A model generated the notes under the pieces. The model ran no database searches. It saw nothing but the letters and a program-made list of their open reading frames with translations, and had not been told where the DNA came from. From the NCBI GenBank assembly GCA_016838885.1, contig JAEKNW010000264.1:1-42237 (forward strand): a stretch of DNA of 42,237 bases, in the 5' to 3' direction. A program made the position numbers and the translations under genes. The stretch's first letter is position 1. Each line of letters begins with the position of its first letter. Source of the DNA: Candidatus Cloacimonadota bacterium (GTDB lineage: Bacteria > Cloacimonadota > Cloacimonadia > Cloacimonadales > JAFGVF01). Below, one piece after another: positions 9,501 through 18,516 of the stretch.

Positions 9501-10198
9501 ATATAAGAAGTAATGATGAAAAAAGGATTAAAGAGTATGAATCTACTCTGTTAAGTTTGAAAGATCGCTATGCAAACTATTATTTAGAACAATATACCAA
9601 ATATTATTTATCTATAGCTGATTATGGAAAGAAACAAGTATTAATGGATTCAAGTGAAAAACGGATTTGTGATGTTTTGAAGGATAGTGATTTTCTATCA
9701 ACAGCTCACTATAATGAATGGTTGCAGAGAATTATTAGCTTAAAGGCAGCAGAAAATATCGCTAAGAAAGATATTCTGCATACTCCTTATCATAACTTTA
9801 ATCCAACTCTTTTCCTAGGTAAGCCTAAGGAAAGCATTATTACTATGAAAGAAGAATTGCTAGATATCTTGGAAACATGGATAACTTCCATGAAAAATAT
9901 CTTTGAAGATCCAAGTATTCAAAAAAATCTTACTCTTCTTAGTCCAGAGGAGGCTGATATATTGCAAAAATTCTCTAAAGGTGAGATAAAACTAGAGAAA
10001 AACAATGTTAGCCAGATTAGAGACCTAATAGCCAAGGTATCACAAAGTTTAGAAAGAATTGAAATTAGTTCTGCATCACTAAAGAAAGTCTTTAGTAAAC
10101 CATTAACTCCAGATGAAGCTTTAGAAGAATTTAAGCGTTACATTGACAGTATTTCTTCTGGTAAAGACAGAAACAAAATTAGAATTATATTAAACTAA
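6548..10198 (+). CDS. brxC: BrxC, BREX ATPase (PglY/BrxC family)
   Basis: BrxC is the large P-loop ATPase shared by BREX systems and needed for phage exclusion. At 1216 residues it has the family's usual length. Walker A is GNYGTGKS at 67-74 and Walker B is FMIVIDEML around 171-179. The rest is a long helical region with charged coiled-coil-like segments between about 870 and 1080. Translation starts at 6548, 1 base after brxF, with GGAGATATAAT upstream. It presumably forms a complex with PglXI and PglZ. No disruption is seen, so the gene appears functional. Confidence 0.9.
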   Translation: MKYKELISFDPITEIIKFSRTDDSEYQKSIVKNYVFSEAVKKYLLPTMIKNLDYFNSEESFGIQVVGNYGTGKSHLMSLVSLLAEDKSLLDLVSDEDTKQNLKQIAGKFKVLRFELATSQGLWDVIRFNVERWLSKNGVDFKFEDHNQEMYLKQLHIMMAYFEEKHSDKGFMIVIDEMLAYLKSRNTQQLNEDLMVLQALGQACDNSRFKIIFGVQELIYHSPEFQFASEMLLKVADRYKDVNITKDDITYVVKRRLLKKDEHQKEIIRKHLQKFVSLFEHLHSHLEEYVELFPVHPAYFDNFQRIKKGKSQREVLKTLSSTFKEMMETDIPEDNPGLITYADYWNDLANNTSLMSDPDMRKIKEVTDTIKDKISTYFIGARKNNKVIADNIANATAIKALQTDLDKLNGATAESLKDDLCLTNKFADTHEFLLNIIESTADGIVSATQGQFFVKNSENNEYCIKVEGGVNLDVLIQEYMKQMTLEAKDEAFYDFLQKSYPLDSNTYRQGFKIWSHSIEWPSHKAYRQGYIFFGSPQERSTTQPVQYYYMYFMPIFDQTKLIFNNQADEVYYVMSDLSDSFKTELGLYGAAKSLEASASSNQKKIYREKIDFHFIRTRDIFNKEFVTKTKVHYQDKINNLNSYQLPGLGSTLQQTFDDVTSTILDKYFTESNPDYPSFNTLLSPLTEDNFSNRMKSAFMKITKPEQANKDGEAILNGLGLWVPGSLDIQHSKYAQTIIQKLNNDIGKVINCDDILECYYPKGNLWRSVDFKIEADLEFLVLSVLVYLGKIEIVLSSGKSITPMNLDEIKNLSQNDYFSFTHIKAPKGINIPVIKALFKALGMTDKTAYLDREETYIEMKHKAEELSKKAVTLAYKINEGITCKSIDVLSEQEAEPYKAKFNKIAKILDNIQTFTSEAKLKNFPYTIEDMEKVFDYKNDIKEIDDMLQLRSKFDDYINYLNQAIQYITEERLIKDIKDAIGLLAENIRSNDEKRIKEYESTLLSLKDRYANYYLEQYTKYYLSIADYGKKQVLMDSSEKRICDVLKDSDFLSTAHYNEWLQRIISLKAAENIAKKDILHTPYHNFNPTLFLGKPKESIITMKEELLDILETWITSMKNIFEDPSIQKNLTLLSPEEADILQKFSKGEIKLEKNNVSQIRDLIAKVSQSLERIEISSASLKKVFSKPLTPDEALEEFKRYIDSISSGKDRNKIRIILN

Positions 10199-10223
10199 AA
10201 TTTAAAATTGCAAGAGAGGAAAA

Positions 10224-12890
10224 ATGACTAATCTATTTGATCAGTTTGAAGATAATGAAGATAAGAAAGTTGTTTGTTTGGGAATGGGGTTCGATTCTGA
10301 AGAAAAGAGACGAGATTATTTCAGAAAAGAGTTAAGAAAGAAACTACCAGAGTTAAAGAAAATGGATGGTTTCCCTATTGGTGAAGATGATGATATTATT
10401 GAGCTTTCAGACCCGCCCTATTATACAGCTTGTCCTAATCCCTGGCTTAATGATTTTATAGTAGAATGGGAAAAAGAAAAAAAAGAATTAGAAAAACAGG
10501 AAAAACGTAAGAAAGACTTTGAAGTTAATGAGCCTTACGCAAATGATATCAGTGAAGGTAAGAATAACCCAATTTATAATGCTCATTCTTATCATACAAA
10601 AGTGCCACATCCAGCCATTATGAGGTACATTCTACAATATACTCAACCTGGAGATATAGTGTTCGATGGATTTGCAGGTACTGGTATGACAGGAGTTGCT
10701 TCCGCAGTCCTTTCTAATACATCATCAAAAGATAAATATAAAATTGAAACTGAATTTAAAAATGAAGGAAGATCCATTCCAATTTTCGGTGAAAGAAAAT
10801 CAATATGTTCAGATTTAAATCCTCTTGCATATTTCATAGGTTATAATTTCTTATCTAAAATAGACGAAATAGATTTTAAAAACTATGTGAATAGAATTAT
10901 CAAAGATATCAATATCGAATTTGGATGGATGTACCAAACATATAACAAAAATGGTGTTTTGGTCCCTGTTGATTTTTATGTTTGGTCAGATGTATTTACT
11001 TGCATAAATTGCTCAAGAGAGTATGATTATTATAATGCTGTTTTTAATGAAAAAGAAAATCTTTTAGCTGAAAATCTCAAATGTCCAATATGTGGCTTCA
11101 ATCAAAAAAAAGATAAAAAAAATAAAGTTTATGAAACATATTATGATAAATTAACAAATAAATCACTTAAAAGATCAAAACGTAAAATTGTCTTAATTTG
11201 TTATAGAAAAAACGGGGAAAAAATATTTAAAAAACCTGATTCTTTTGATTTAGAAATTTTGAAAAAAATCGAAAAAGTTAATTTTAAATATAAGATCCCA
11301 ACATATGATTTGCCAGTTGGCGATAAAACAAAAGAAAGATTAAATGATAATTGCACTCATGTCCATCATTTTTTTACAGATAGAAATTTACATTTAATAT
11401 CAGCATTTAGAGATCTTATAAATTCTTCTGAATTCAGAAATGGAATGCAAACCTTTAGTTTGATAACTTCAGTTTTAAGGAGTTGCTCCAAATTAGAAAT
11501 ATATAGACCAGAAAAAAGAGTTGCAGCCAAAGGTACATTTAATCATTTATACTTTCCGAGTATTTCCTATGAAGCAAATGTGATTAAAGAAATTTTGAAT
11601 AAACTTAAAGCTGTTTTAAAAGCAAAAACAGAAATTGAAATAAAAGGTGAATCTGTATATTCTATTAGCAGCGCGTTAGATTTGAGGAATATTTCTGAAA
11701 ACTCTGTAGATTACATATTTATTGATCCTCCATTTGGTAGTAATATAATGTATTCAGAATTAGATTTTTTTAAGAATGCTTGGTTGGGAATTAATGAAAA
11801 TATCAAAACTGAAGCAATCATCAATGTATCTCAGAATAAAAAAATTGGAGATTATTATTATTTAATGAGTCAATCTTTTATAGAGTTTTTTAGAATTCTT
11901 AAGCCTGGAAAATGGATGACTGTGGAATTCTCTAATACTAGTGCAATTGTTTGGAATTCAATACAAACATCAATTCAGAAATCAGGTTTTATCGTTGCAA
12001 ACGTATCTGCACTTGATAAAAAAAGTGGATCATATAATGCAAATACATCAAAAACGGCTGTTAAGCAAGATCTAATCATTTCTTGCTATAAGCCCACAGT
12101 AGAATTTGATCAGAACTTTAAGCAACATCATCAATTTACTAAAGGTCTTTGGGATTTTATAGAAGAACATTTAAATCATCTTCCAATTCATTTAGTCGAT
12201 GGAAAAGCTACTACAGCAATTGTTGAGAGAAGCCCTAAGATATTATTTGATAGATTAATTTCATTTTACGTTACACGAAATTTACCAGTTCCAATTGACG
12301 CTATAGATTTTCAGAGAGGATTACGAGAAAGATTTGAAGAAAGAGATGGCATGTTTTTTACTCACGTACAAATAATGATGTATGATGAGAAAAAAAAGCA
12401 GTATCCTGAATATTTGCAGGCTTCTATCTTCGTTTCCTCTGAGCAAGATGGAATCTACTGGTTAAAACGAAGATTAGAAAAAGAGAAAATGACTTACCAA
12501 GATATTCAACCTGACTGGATGCAATCTTTGGCTGCAGTTCGCAAGGGAGATTCTATCCCAGAACTTAAGATTATCTTGGAAGAGAACTTTTTAAAGGATG
12601 AAGCAGGACGATGGTATTATCCTGACCAAGAAAACTTAGTTGATCTAGAAAAACTTCGTCACAAAAGGTTAATGAAGGAGTTCAATCTTTATTTAGAAAC
12701 TGTAAATAAGCTTAAAGCTAAAATAATAAAGGAAGTCCGAGTAGAAGCTTTGCGTGCAGGTTTCAAAGAGTGTTATCAACAAAAAGACTTTAAAGCTATT
12801 GTGAAAGTAGCAGAAAAGATTCCTCAAAACCTTTTAATGGAAGATGAATTCTTGCTACAATTCTATGATATTGCAATGATGAAGATATAG
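10224..12890 (+). CDS. pglXI: PglXI-type adenine-specific DNA methyltransferase
   Basis: This is the BREX methyltransferase, expected to methylate adenine at a non-palindromic host motif and so mark self DNA. The 888-aa protein has SAM-binding motif I as DGFAGTGMTG at about 148-157 and catalytic motif IV as DPPF at about 501-504. A zinc-ribbon-like CxxC pair lies between them (CINC near 260, CPIC near 290). A second DPPYY lies near the N-terminus (63-67). The layout fits the DUF1156-like PglXI form of type III BREX rather than type I PglX. The ribosome-binding site is GAGAGGAAAA. The central part (about 10.9-12.1 kb) is visibly more AT-rich than the ends. Confidence 0.9.
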   Translation: MTNLFDQFEDNEDKKVVCLGMGFDSEEKRRDYFRKELRKKLPELKKMDGFPIGEDDDIIELSDPPYYTACPNPWLNDFIVEWEKEKKELEKQEKRKKDFEVNEPYANDISEGKNNPIYNAHSYHTKVPHPAIMRYILQYTQPGDIVFDGFAGTGMTGVASAVLSNTSSKDKYKIETEFKNEGRSIPIFGERKSICSDLNPLAYFIGYNFLSKIDEIDFKNYVNRIIKDINIEFGWMYQTYNKNGVLVPVDFYVWSDVFTCINCSREYDYYNAVFNEKENLLAENLKCPICGFNQKKDKKNKVYETYYDKLTNKSLKRSKRKIVLICYRKNGEKIFKKPDSFDLEILKKIEKVNFKYKIPTYDLPVGDKTKERLNDNCTHVHHFFTDRNLHLISAFRDLINSSEFRNGMQTFSLITSVLRSCSKLEIYRPEKRVAAKGTFNHLYFPSISYEANVIKEILNKLKAVLKAKTEIEIKGESVYSISSALDLRNISENSVDYIFIDPPFGSNIMYSELDFFKNAWLGINENIKTEAIINVSQNKKIGDYYYLMSQSFIEFFRILKPGKWMTVEFSNTSAIVWNSIQTSIQKSGFIVANVSALDKKSGSYNANTSKTAVKQDLIISCYKPTVEFDQNFKQHHQFTKGLWDFIEEHLNHLPIHLVDGKATTAIVERSPKILFDRLISFYVTRNLPVPIDAIDFQRGLRERFEERDGMFFTHVQIMMYDEKKKQYPEYLQASIFVSSEQDGIYWLKRRLEKEKMTYQDIQPDWMQSLAAVRKGDSIPELKIILEENFLKDEAGRWYYPDQENLVDLEKLRHKRLMKEFNLYLETVNKLKAKIIKEVRVEALRAGFKECYQQKDFKAIVKVAEKIPQNLLMEDEFLLQFYDIAMMKI

Positions 12891-12907
12891 ATAATTTACT
12901 TAAGATA

Positions 12908-15715
12908 ATGAATATTTTTAAATATAAAGATAAGAATGTAGAGATAATTGGTAAAGAAGAGATCTTAGGGAAAACAGTTTGTTGGGTTAAAGAACTGGAT
13001 GTAGATAACTTTTTTCAGGTAGAAGAAGATCAACTAAGAAAAGAGAAAATAGTATCTACAAAAGAGTCAATCACTCTAATAAGTGTTGCTGCTCGTATTA
13101 TTCAAGAGATGCAGAAACAGACTATTTTAGCACCCTATGAGAGTAGCCTTATCCCGTTACCACATCAGATTCTTGTATTAGAAAAAGTTATTAAATCTCC
13201 TTTTGTCCGTTTTCTACTGGCAGATGAAGTTGGTATGGGGAAAACCATCGAAGCAGGATTAATTCTAAAGGAATTAAAATTGAGAAAGCAGATAAAGAGG
13301 ATACTTGTAATAGTGCCAAAATCTGCAATGCTACAATGGCAATCCGAAATGAAAGTACATTTTAATGAAAAGTTTCATATTTATGATAGCCAAATGATTA
13401 ATTCGCTTTCAAAAACCTTCTCGCAATTCGATGTTGACCAAGAATTCAACTTCTGGCAACAGCATAATAATATCATTGTTTCTACTGATTCTCTAAAACC
13501 TATGGACAAACGAGCAGGTTGGAATCAAACAAGAATTGATCAGTACAATAAATATAGAATGGAAGCGGTTCTCGAAGCAAATTTTGATTTGGTTATAATT
13601 GATGAAGTTCATAAAATGGGGGGGAGTAATAGTCAAGTATCTCGTTTCAGATTAGCTGAAGCATTATGTATTACTATACCCAATGCTTTAATCTTATCTG
13701 CAACCCCACACAGAGGTAAGCCTGATCATTTTAGAAGAGTCTTGCAGTTATTAGATCCAAGTGCTTTTGCAGGAGAAGGATTACCGACAATTGAGGAGCT
13801 TAATCCATATGTAATCAGAACAGAAAAAAGGCAAGCAGTAGATTACGAAGGTAAAAGTTTATTTTCTGAAAGAGAAACAAAAAAAGTTGTGATAAAATAT
13901 GATAGAGAAAAGCATAAATTACAATTAGACCTATATGAAGCTGTAACAGAGTATGTAAAACATGGCTTTAATATATCCGTAAAATCTCGTGATTATTCTT
14001 ATGGTCTCATAATGATTCTCTTCCAGAGGATGGTTAGTAGTTCAACATCAGCTGTAAAAGAAGCAATGAAGGGTAGATTACAAAGACTATCAAATGGAGA
14101 AAATGAAATATTTGATGAAGTCGTAAATGATCAGACAGATACTAATTTTGATTATCAGGAAGATTACACCTTTGATATTAATCAATATGATGGAAAAAAC
14201 GAGACAGAGATCGAAAATGAAGATGAAATTACAATTTTGATGCGATTAATAAAATTAGCAGAAGAATGTGATAAACTCGAGTTGGATGCAAAAGCTGAAT
14301 TCCTGATAAACAAATATGATGAATTGAAAAAAACATACAATGATCCTGATCTAAAAGTTCTAATATTTACAGAATTTAGAGCAACCCAACAAATGCTGAT
14401 AAAGAAACTATCAGAATGGGGTTTACGGTGTGAACTTATCAATGGCTCAATGGATTTTGAAAAACGCTCTGATGCCTTAAAGCGGTTTAAAGATAAAAGT
14501 CAGATTCTGGTTGCCACTGATGCAGCAGGAGAATCATTGAATATGCAGTTTGCCTTTTTAGTAGTTAATTATGATCTTCCATGGAATCCGATGATAATTG
14601 AACAAAGGATTGGTCGTGTCGATAGGATAGGTCAGAAACATAAAGTAACAGCTTTTAACCTTTTATTAGATAATTCTGTTGATAAAAGAGTTTTTGAGGT
14701 TATTGAAGAGAAACTGGATAACATTCTTGAACAGCTTGGAATTGATAAAACTTCTGATGTTCTTGATTCAACTATGGATAGTCGTAAAGTTAATAATCTT
14801 TATCTAAAATCTCTTCTCGACATAGAATCATTTGAACGAGAAAGTGATAATTGGCTTCACGAAATAAAAATTAAACTTCAGGATTATCAATCAACTGAGA
14901 AAATTCTTCCTGGAACTAGGAATAATGAAATATCGACTGTAAAAACTAGAGAAATACACTACAGCCCATTACCATCTTGGCTGGAAAAGTTACTCCTTAA
15001 TTATACTCTAATAAATGGAGGACATTTTCAAAATCTCATCGATAACACATTTGAGATGTATTTAGATAAAAATAAAAAAATACTGGGAACTTGCAAATCC
15101 GATGTAGCAACATCTCTGCCTGGAATAGTTCATTTTACCCTTCAAAACAGCATGGTTACTAAGATTCTGAATAATGTTAAGTCCTACTTTGATTCATCTA
15201 ACATACCTGTTATTAAGCTACATGAAGAAGTAACAATAAAAGGATATTGGTCATTATGGAAGATCGAAGCTAAGAATAGTTTTGATTCTAAATTAACGAT
15301 AAAGGCAATTTTTGTTTCAGAGAAAGGGAAATTCTTTAACGCTTTTGCTGATGATATCTGGAACCAGATTGTAAATAATGATGATGCTTTCGATATTTTA
15401 GATAATGTTTCGACTTCAGATTACGATATAAATTTTGAGGAGCTAAAAGAAATATGCTTTCCTCAATTATGTGATACTTACAAATCAATTGAAATGGATT
15501 TGAAATCTAATGTGAACAGAATAAAATTTAACAAGGAAAATCAACACAAGTTTAGGTTAATGCGTATAGAAAGACTTGGCATAGAGAATATAAAAAAAGC
15601 CAAGAGGAATAGAATTATAAGAGAATTCCAAGAGTGGCAAAAGAATTTTGAAGCTGACTCTGTCTTGATCCCCAACCTTGAATGTTTGTCAGTAGTTAGG
15701 ATTGATAATGGGTGA
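12908..15715 (+). CDS. brxHII: BrxHII, SNF2-type helicase of type III BREX
   Basis: This is a DEAD/DEAH-SNF2 family DNA translocase. The 935-aa protein shows Walker A DEVGMGKT at 106-113, DEVH at 232-235, the SATPHRG motif near 260, and the C-terminal lobe motifs VLIFTEFRAT and QRIGRVDRIGQ. These are typical of HepA/RapA-like helicases and of BrxHII. The C-terminal 300 residues are specific and unassigned. The gene starts 17 bases after pglXI with a weak ribosome-binding site and overlaps pglZ by 8 bases. Its exact role in BREX is not established. Confidence 0.9.
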   Translation: MNIFKYKDKNVEIIGKEEILGKTVCWVKELDVDNFFQVEEDQLRKEKIVSTKESITLISVAARIIQEMQKQTILAPYESSLIPLPHQILVLEKVIKSPFVRFLLADEVGMGKTIEAGLILKELKLRKQIKRILVIVPKSAMLQWQSEMKVHFNEKFHIYDSQMINSLSKTFSQFDVDQEFNFWQQHNNIIVSTDSLKPMDKRAGWNQTRIDQYNKYRMEAVLEANFDLVIIDEVHKMGGSNSQVSRFRLAEALCITIPNALILSATPHRGKPDHFRRVLQLLDPSAFAGEGLPTIEELNPYVIRTEKRQAVDYEGKSLFSERETKKVVIKYDREKHKLQLDLYEAVTEYVKHGFNISVKSRDYSYGLIMILFQRMVSSSTSAVKEAMKGRLQRLSNGENEIFDEVVNDQTDTNFDYQEDYTFDINQYDGKNETEIENEDEITILMRLIKLAEECDKLELDAKAEFLINKYDELKKTYNDPDLKVLIFTEFRATQQMLIKKLSEWGLRCELINGSMDFEKRSDALKRFKDKSQILVATDAAGESLNMQFAFLVVNYDLPWNPMIIEQRIGRVDRIGQKHKVTAFNLLLDNSVDKRVFEVIEEKLDNILEQLGIDKTSDVLDSTMDSRKVNNLYLKSLLDIESFERESDNWLHEIKIKLQDYQSTEKILPGTRNNEISTVKTREIHYSPLPSWLEKLLLNYTLINGGHFQNLIDNTFEMYLDKNKKILGTCKSDVATSLPGIVHFTLQNSMVTKILNNVKSYFDSSNIPVIKLHEEVTIKGYWSLWKIEAKNSFDSKLTIKAIFVSEKGKFFNAFADDIWNQIVNNDDAFDILDNVSTSDYDINFEELKEICFPQLCDTYKSIEMDLKSNVNRIKFNKENQHKFRLMRIERLGIENIKKAKRNRIIREFQEWQKNFEADSVLIPNLECLSVVRIDNG

Positions 15716-17564
15716 CTTTGTTACAAGTATTTTAAAGAAAGTTTTATCTTTACCTACTGAATTAATATTCATTAATGACATAGATAATATTTTCACATAT
15801 TCTGAAGTATTAAATAGATTAAATGAACTATCCTATAAGGTTTCTAACTATATATGTCCTATAGCTTTCAGAATTGAATACGAATTAGAAATTAAGCCCT
15901 TTTTGATAAGATATCCAGGATCAAAATATATTGTTAGATGTTCATCTAGCCCATATCTTCTCGAGGATATTGCTGAGCATTCAGATATTATGAAGATTAG
16001 TTTCAATGATCTATACCCTAATTTAAATAATGAGTGTTTGCATGATCTTCCAGTAATTTATTTAGACGAGCTGCTTGATATCACTAGAACTTATTTTGAG
16101 CATAAGAATAAAGAACAGACCCTAAATTTCTTACTTGAGAAAATCTATCTTATTGATCTTAGCTCTCTTAATTCTAAAGAGGCATTCATAGGAAGAATAC
16201 TCAATATTCATTCTAGGGAAATTGAGTTTAATCCCGCAACCAAGAACTTGTTAAGAGAATATGCAAACAAATATTTACCAATAGAAGAAGACCTATTTTC
16301 AAAAAGAATATTTAATATCTGGCTAAAAAAAATGTGGGATGATTATGTATTAAATCAAGATGATAAAATAGATTTTCACCACTCTCAACTTACAGAACAG
16401 TTAAGATTATATTTTATTAACCATAATATTGAACCTTGCAAAGTTGATAAAGCAAGATGGGAGGAAATAGATCTTCGTGAAGGTGTCTATTATGATCATG
16501 AAGAACAAAAGCGTTCAGATGTAGACAATATACTGAAGAGATTAGATTTAGCCCTAAATGATCCTATTAGTGAGATTAACTGGAGTGAAATGATTCGTTC
16601 AGTAAGTATGGCATACAATAACATATTAGATTATCGAAGTATTTCAGATAAACAATATCTCACAATAGAAGAAAAGTTTAACCATAAATTTCAAGATTAC
16701 TTGGATAGCTACTTTACGGGATTATCTTCAAAAAGCTCTGTTAAAAAACCATATACAGTGTCTCAGATTCTCAATTTTATGCAATTCCAAAGCAATAATG
16801 ATGCAAAACAAGCACTAATTATTATTGACGGTTTAAATTACTGGCAGTGGTATATCATAGAAACATTATTAAAGAAAGAAGCAAAGTATGAAATCTCAAC
16901 TGATGTTTGTTTCTCTTGGATACCTAGTATTACATCATTATCCCGGCAGGCTATATTTAAGGGAGCTAAACCTGATATAGAATACAACCAAAATCCTAAA
17001 AATGAAGAAAAAAACTGGAATAATTTTTGGCTATCTCAAGGAATTCCTGGGTCGGATATAAAGTACTTTAAATTTGAATTTCAGACAAAGATTGAAGATT
17101 TCTTCTTTGGCAACTCTAAATTTCTAGCTTTTGTAACTAATGATATTGATGATATTATGCATAGTGCTTTGCAAGGTAATAATGATTTATATAATTCCAC
17201 ATTATCTTGGTTAGAAAATTCACTTTTTATGAAATTATTAGCAAAATTGAAAAACGATGGTTACTTAATATATGTTGGGTCTGATCATGGAAATATTGAA
17301 GCAACTGGTTGGAGAAAACTGAAAGGTTATGAAAAATTTGGAACAAGTAAAAGCAGAAGTAGAAGACACTTGGAATATGCTAATAGGTCATTATTGAATA
17401 AATTTCTTGATCAAAATCCTGAATTGTCTAGTTCTATGGGAACGGAAGATAATCTAGCATATTTAAAGAATAAATTAGCTTTTGAGTCAGAAGGTAAGAA
17501 AATCGTAACACATGGTGGAAGCCATTTCTGGGAAGTACTAACTCCCTTCATAAGGATAAAATAA
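15708..17564 (+). CDS. pglZ: PglZ, alkaline-phosphatase-fold BREX protein
   Basis: PglZ is a BREX core component of the alkaline phosphatase superfamily. Here the metal-site motifs are IIIDGLNYW (Asp about 374), SLSRQAIFKG (nucleophile region about 410), GSDHGN (about 525) and a late VTHGGSHFWE. These are the expected order and spacing. I place the start at ATG 15708, which overlaps the brxHII stop; a TTG at 15702 in the same frame would add two residues. The N-terminal 350 residues are less conserved. The full protein is about 618 aa, intact, and ends 4 bases before brxA. Confidence 0.9.
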   Translation: MGDFVTSILKKVLSLPTELIFINDIDNIFTYSEVLNRLNELSYKVSNYICPIAFRIEYELEIKPFLIRYPGSKYIVRCSSSPYLLEDIAEHSDIMKISFNDLYPNLNNECLHDLPVIYLDELLDITRTYFEHKNKEQTLNFLLEKIYLIDLSSLNSKEAFIGRILNIHSREIEFNPATKNLLREYANKYLPIEEDLFSKRIFNIWLKKMWDDYVLNQDDKIDFHHSQLTEQLRLYFINHNIEPCKVDKARWEEIDLREGVYYDHEEQKRSDVDNILKRLDLALNDPISEINWSEMIRSVSMAYNNILDYRSISDKQYLTIEEKFNHKFQDYLDSYFTGLSSKSSVKKPYTVSQILNFMQFQSNNDAKQALIIIDGLNYWQWYIIETLLKKEAKYEISTDVCFSWIPSITSLSRQAIFKGAKPDIEYNQNPKNEEKNWNNFWLSQGIPGSDIKYFKFEFQTKIEDFFFGNSKFLAFVTNDIDDIMHSALQGNNDLYNSTLSWLENSLFMKLLAKLKNDGYLIYVGSDHGNIEATGWRKLKGYEKFGTSKSRSRRHLEYANRSLLNKFLDQNPELSSSMGTEDNLAYLKNKLAFESEGKKIVTHGGSHFWEVLTPFIRIK

Positions 17565-17568
17565 TTTT

Positions 17569-18273
17569 ATGAAAAAATATATTGGGATCAATCAAAGAAT
17601 TCCTTTTCATGTTATCAAAACTGGAATTCAGCTGCTCTTGGATGGAGAAATGGATGACGAGTACATAAAAGAACAATTAAGATTAGATTACACTGGGGAG
17701 AATAGAATATCGAAAGGTCTTAATTGTGTTAATAAAGTACTAATAAACAATCCCCTAGCAGAGTTACTACCTAATGAAAAACCTATGCTAAAGAACATTA
17801 TTAACTCAAAAATAGATCTTCAAGCAATATCTATAGCTTTGCTATGCACAGCTTATCCATTGGCTTTTGAAATTGTTTGTGAAATGGGTAGCATATTCAA
17901 GGTACAGAATCTAGTAAGCACTCAAGTCATCATGAAAAAGATGTCTTCAATTTATGGGAGCAACAGAGTTACTGTTAACGGATTTTATAGCATTATCCCG
18001 CTACTGTTAGAATTAGAAATATTTGTTAGACCAAAGCAAGGGTTGTATGAGTTTATAGAGAAACGAGTCTTATCTAATCCACTAGCAAAAGAGCTATTTA
18101 TACTTGCCTATCTGTTAAGTAATAATAAAAAATATATTGGTTTAGATGAATTATTCCAAACTCCTTGGTTTTATTATTTTGATTTCTATGATATTGAAAA
18201 TGAACTGAAACACTTCAAGTATATCGCAATCTCTACTGATTCAACTGGTAATACTATTCTAGAGAGAATATAG
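17569..18273 (+). CDS. brxA: BrxA (DUF1819), final gene of the BREX operon
   Basis: BrxA is a small helical DNA-binding protein found in several BREX types, and it is the last gene in type III operons. The 234-aa product has the typical start (GINQRIPFHVIKTGIQLLLDG) and a central helical LLCTAYPLAFEIVCEM segment. The C-terminal half is compact with winged-helix-like character. It begins 4 bases after pglZ. The operon seems to end here, since 243 bases without a credible gene follow. Confidence 0.85.
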   Translation: MKKYIGINQRIPFHVIKTGIQLLLDGEMDDEYIKEQLRLDYTGENRISKGLNCVNKVLINNPLAELLPNEKPMLKNIINSKIDLQAISIALLCTAYPLAFEIVCEMGSIFKVQNLVSTQVIMKKMSSIYGSNRVTVNGFYSIIPLLLELEIFVRPKQGLYEFIEKRVLSNPLAKELFILAYLLSNNKKYIGLDELFQTPWFYYFDFYDIENELKHFKYIAISTDSTGNTILERI

Positions 18274-18516
18274 GAGTATAAATATATAAAAAGTTTCCCA
18301 TTTAACCTGGAAATATGATATAAATTCAAGCTATTCATATTTTCTGCAGTATATAGGTGATTGATGAAAATTAAACTAATATATGACTTGATATCGTTGA
18401 AAAGATTAATATGAATGATGTTTTCGCGATTGAGAATAAATTTCATAAGTTTAGGAAGTGTAAAGGGTTTGAGATTAGTTCTCGCAGGGTGTAGGATGAT
18501 TAAGGGAGAATGATAA

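Noticed and set aside
10398-10428. Early DPPYY in PglXI as the catalytic motif
   Set aside because: It lies before the SAM-binding motif in a charged N-terminal segment. The DPPF at about residue 501 has the right context (YIFIDPPFGSN).
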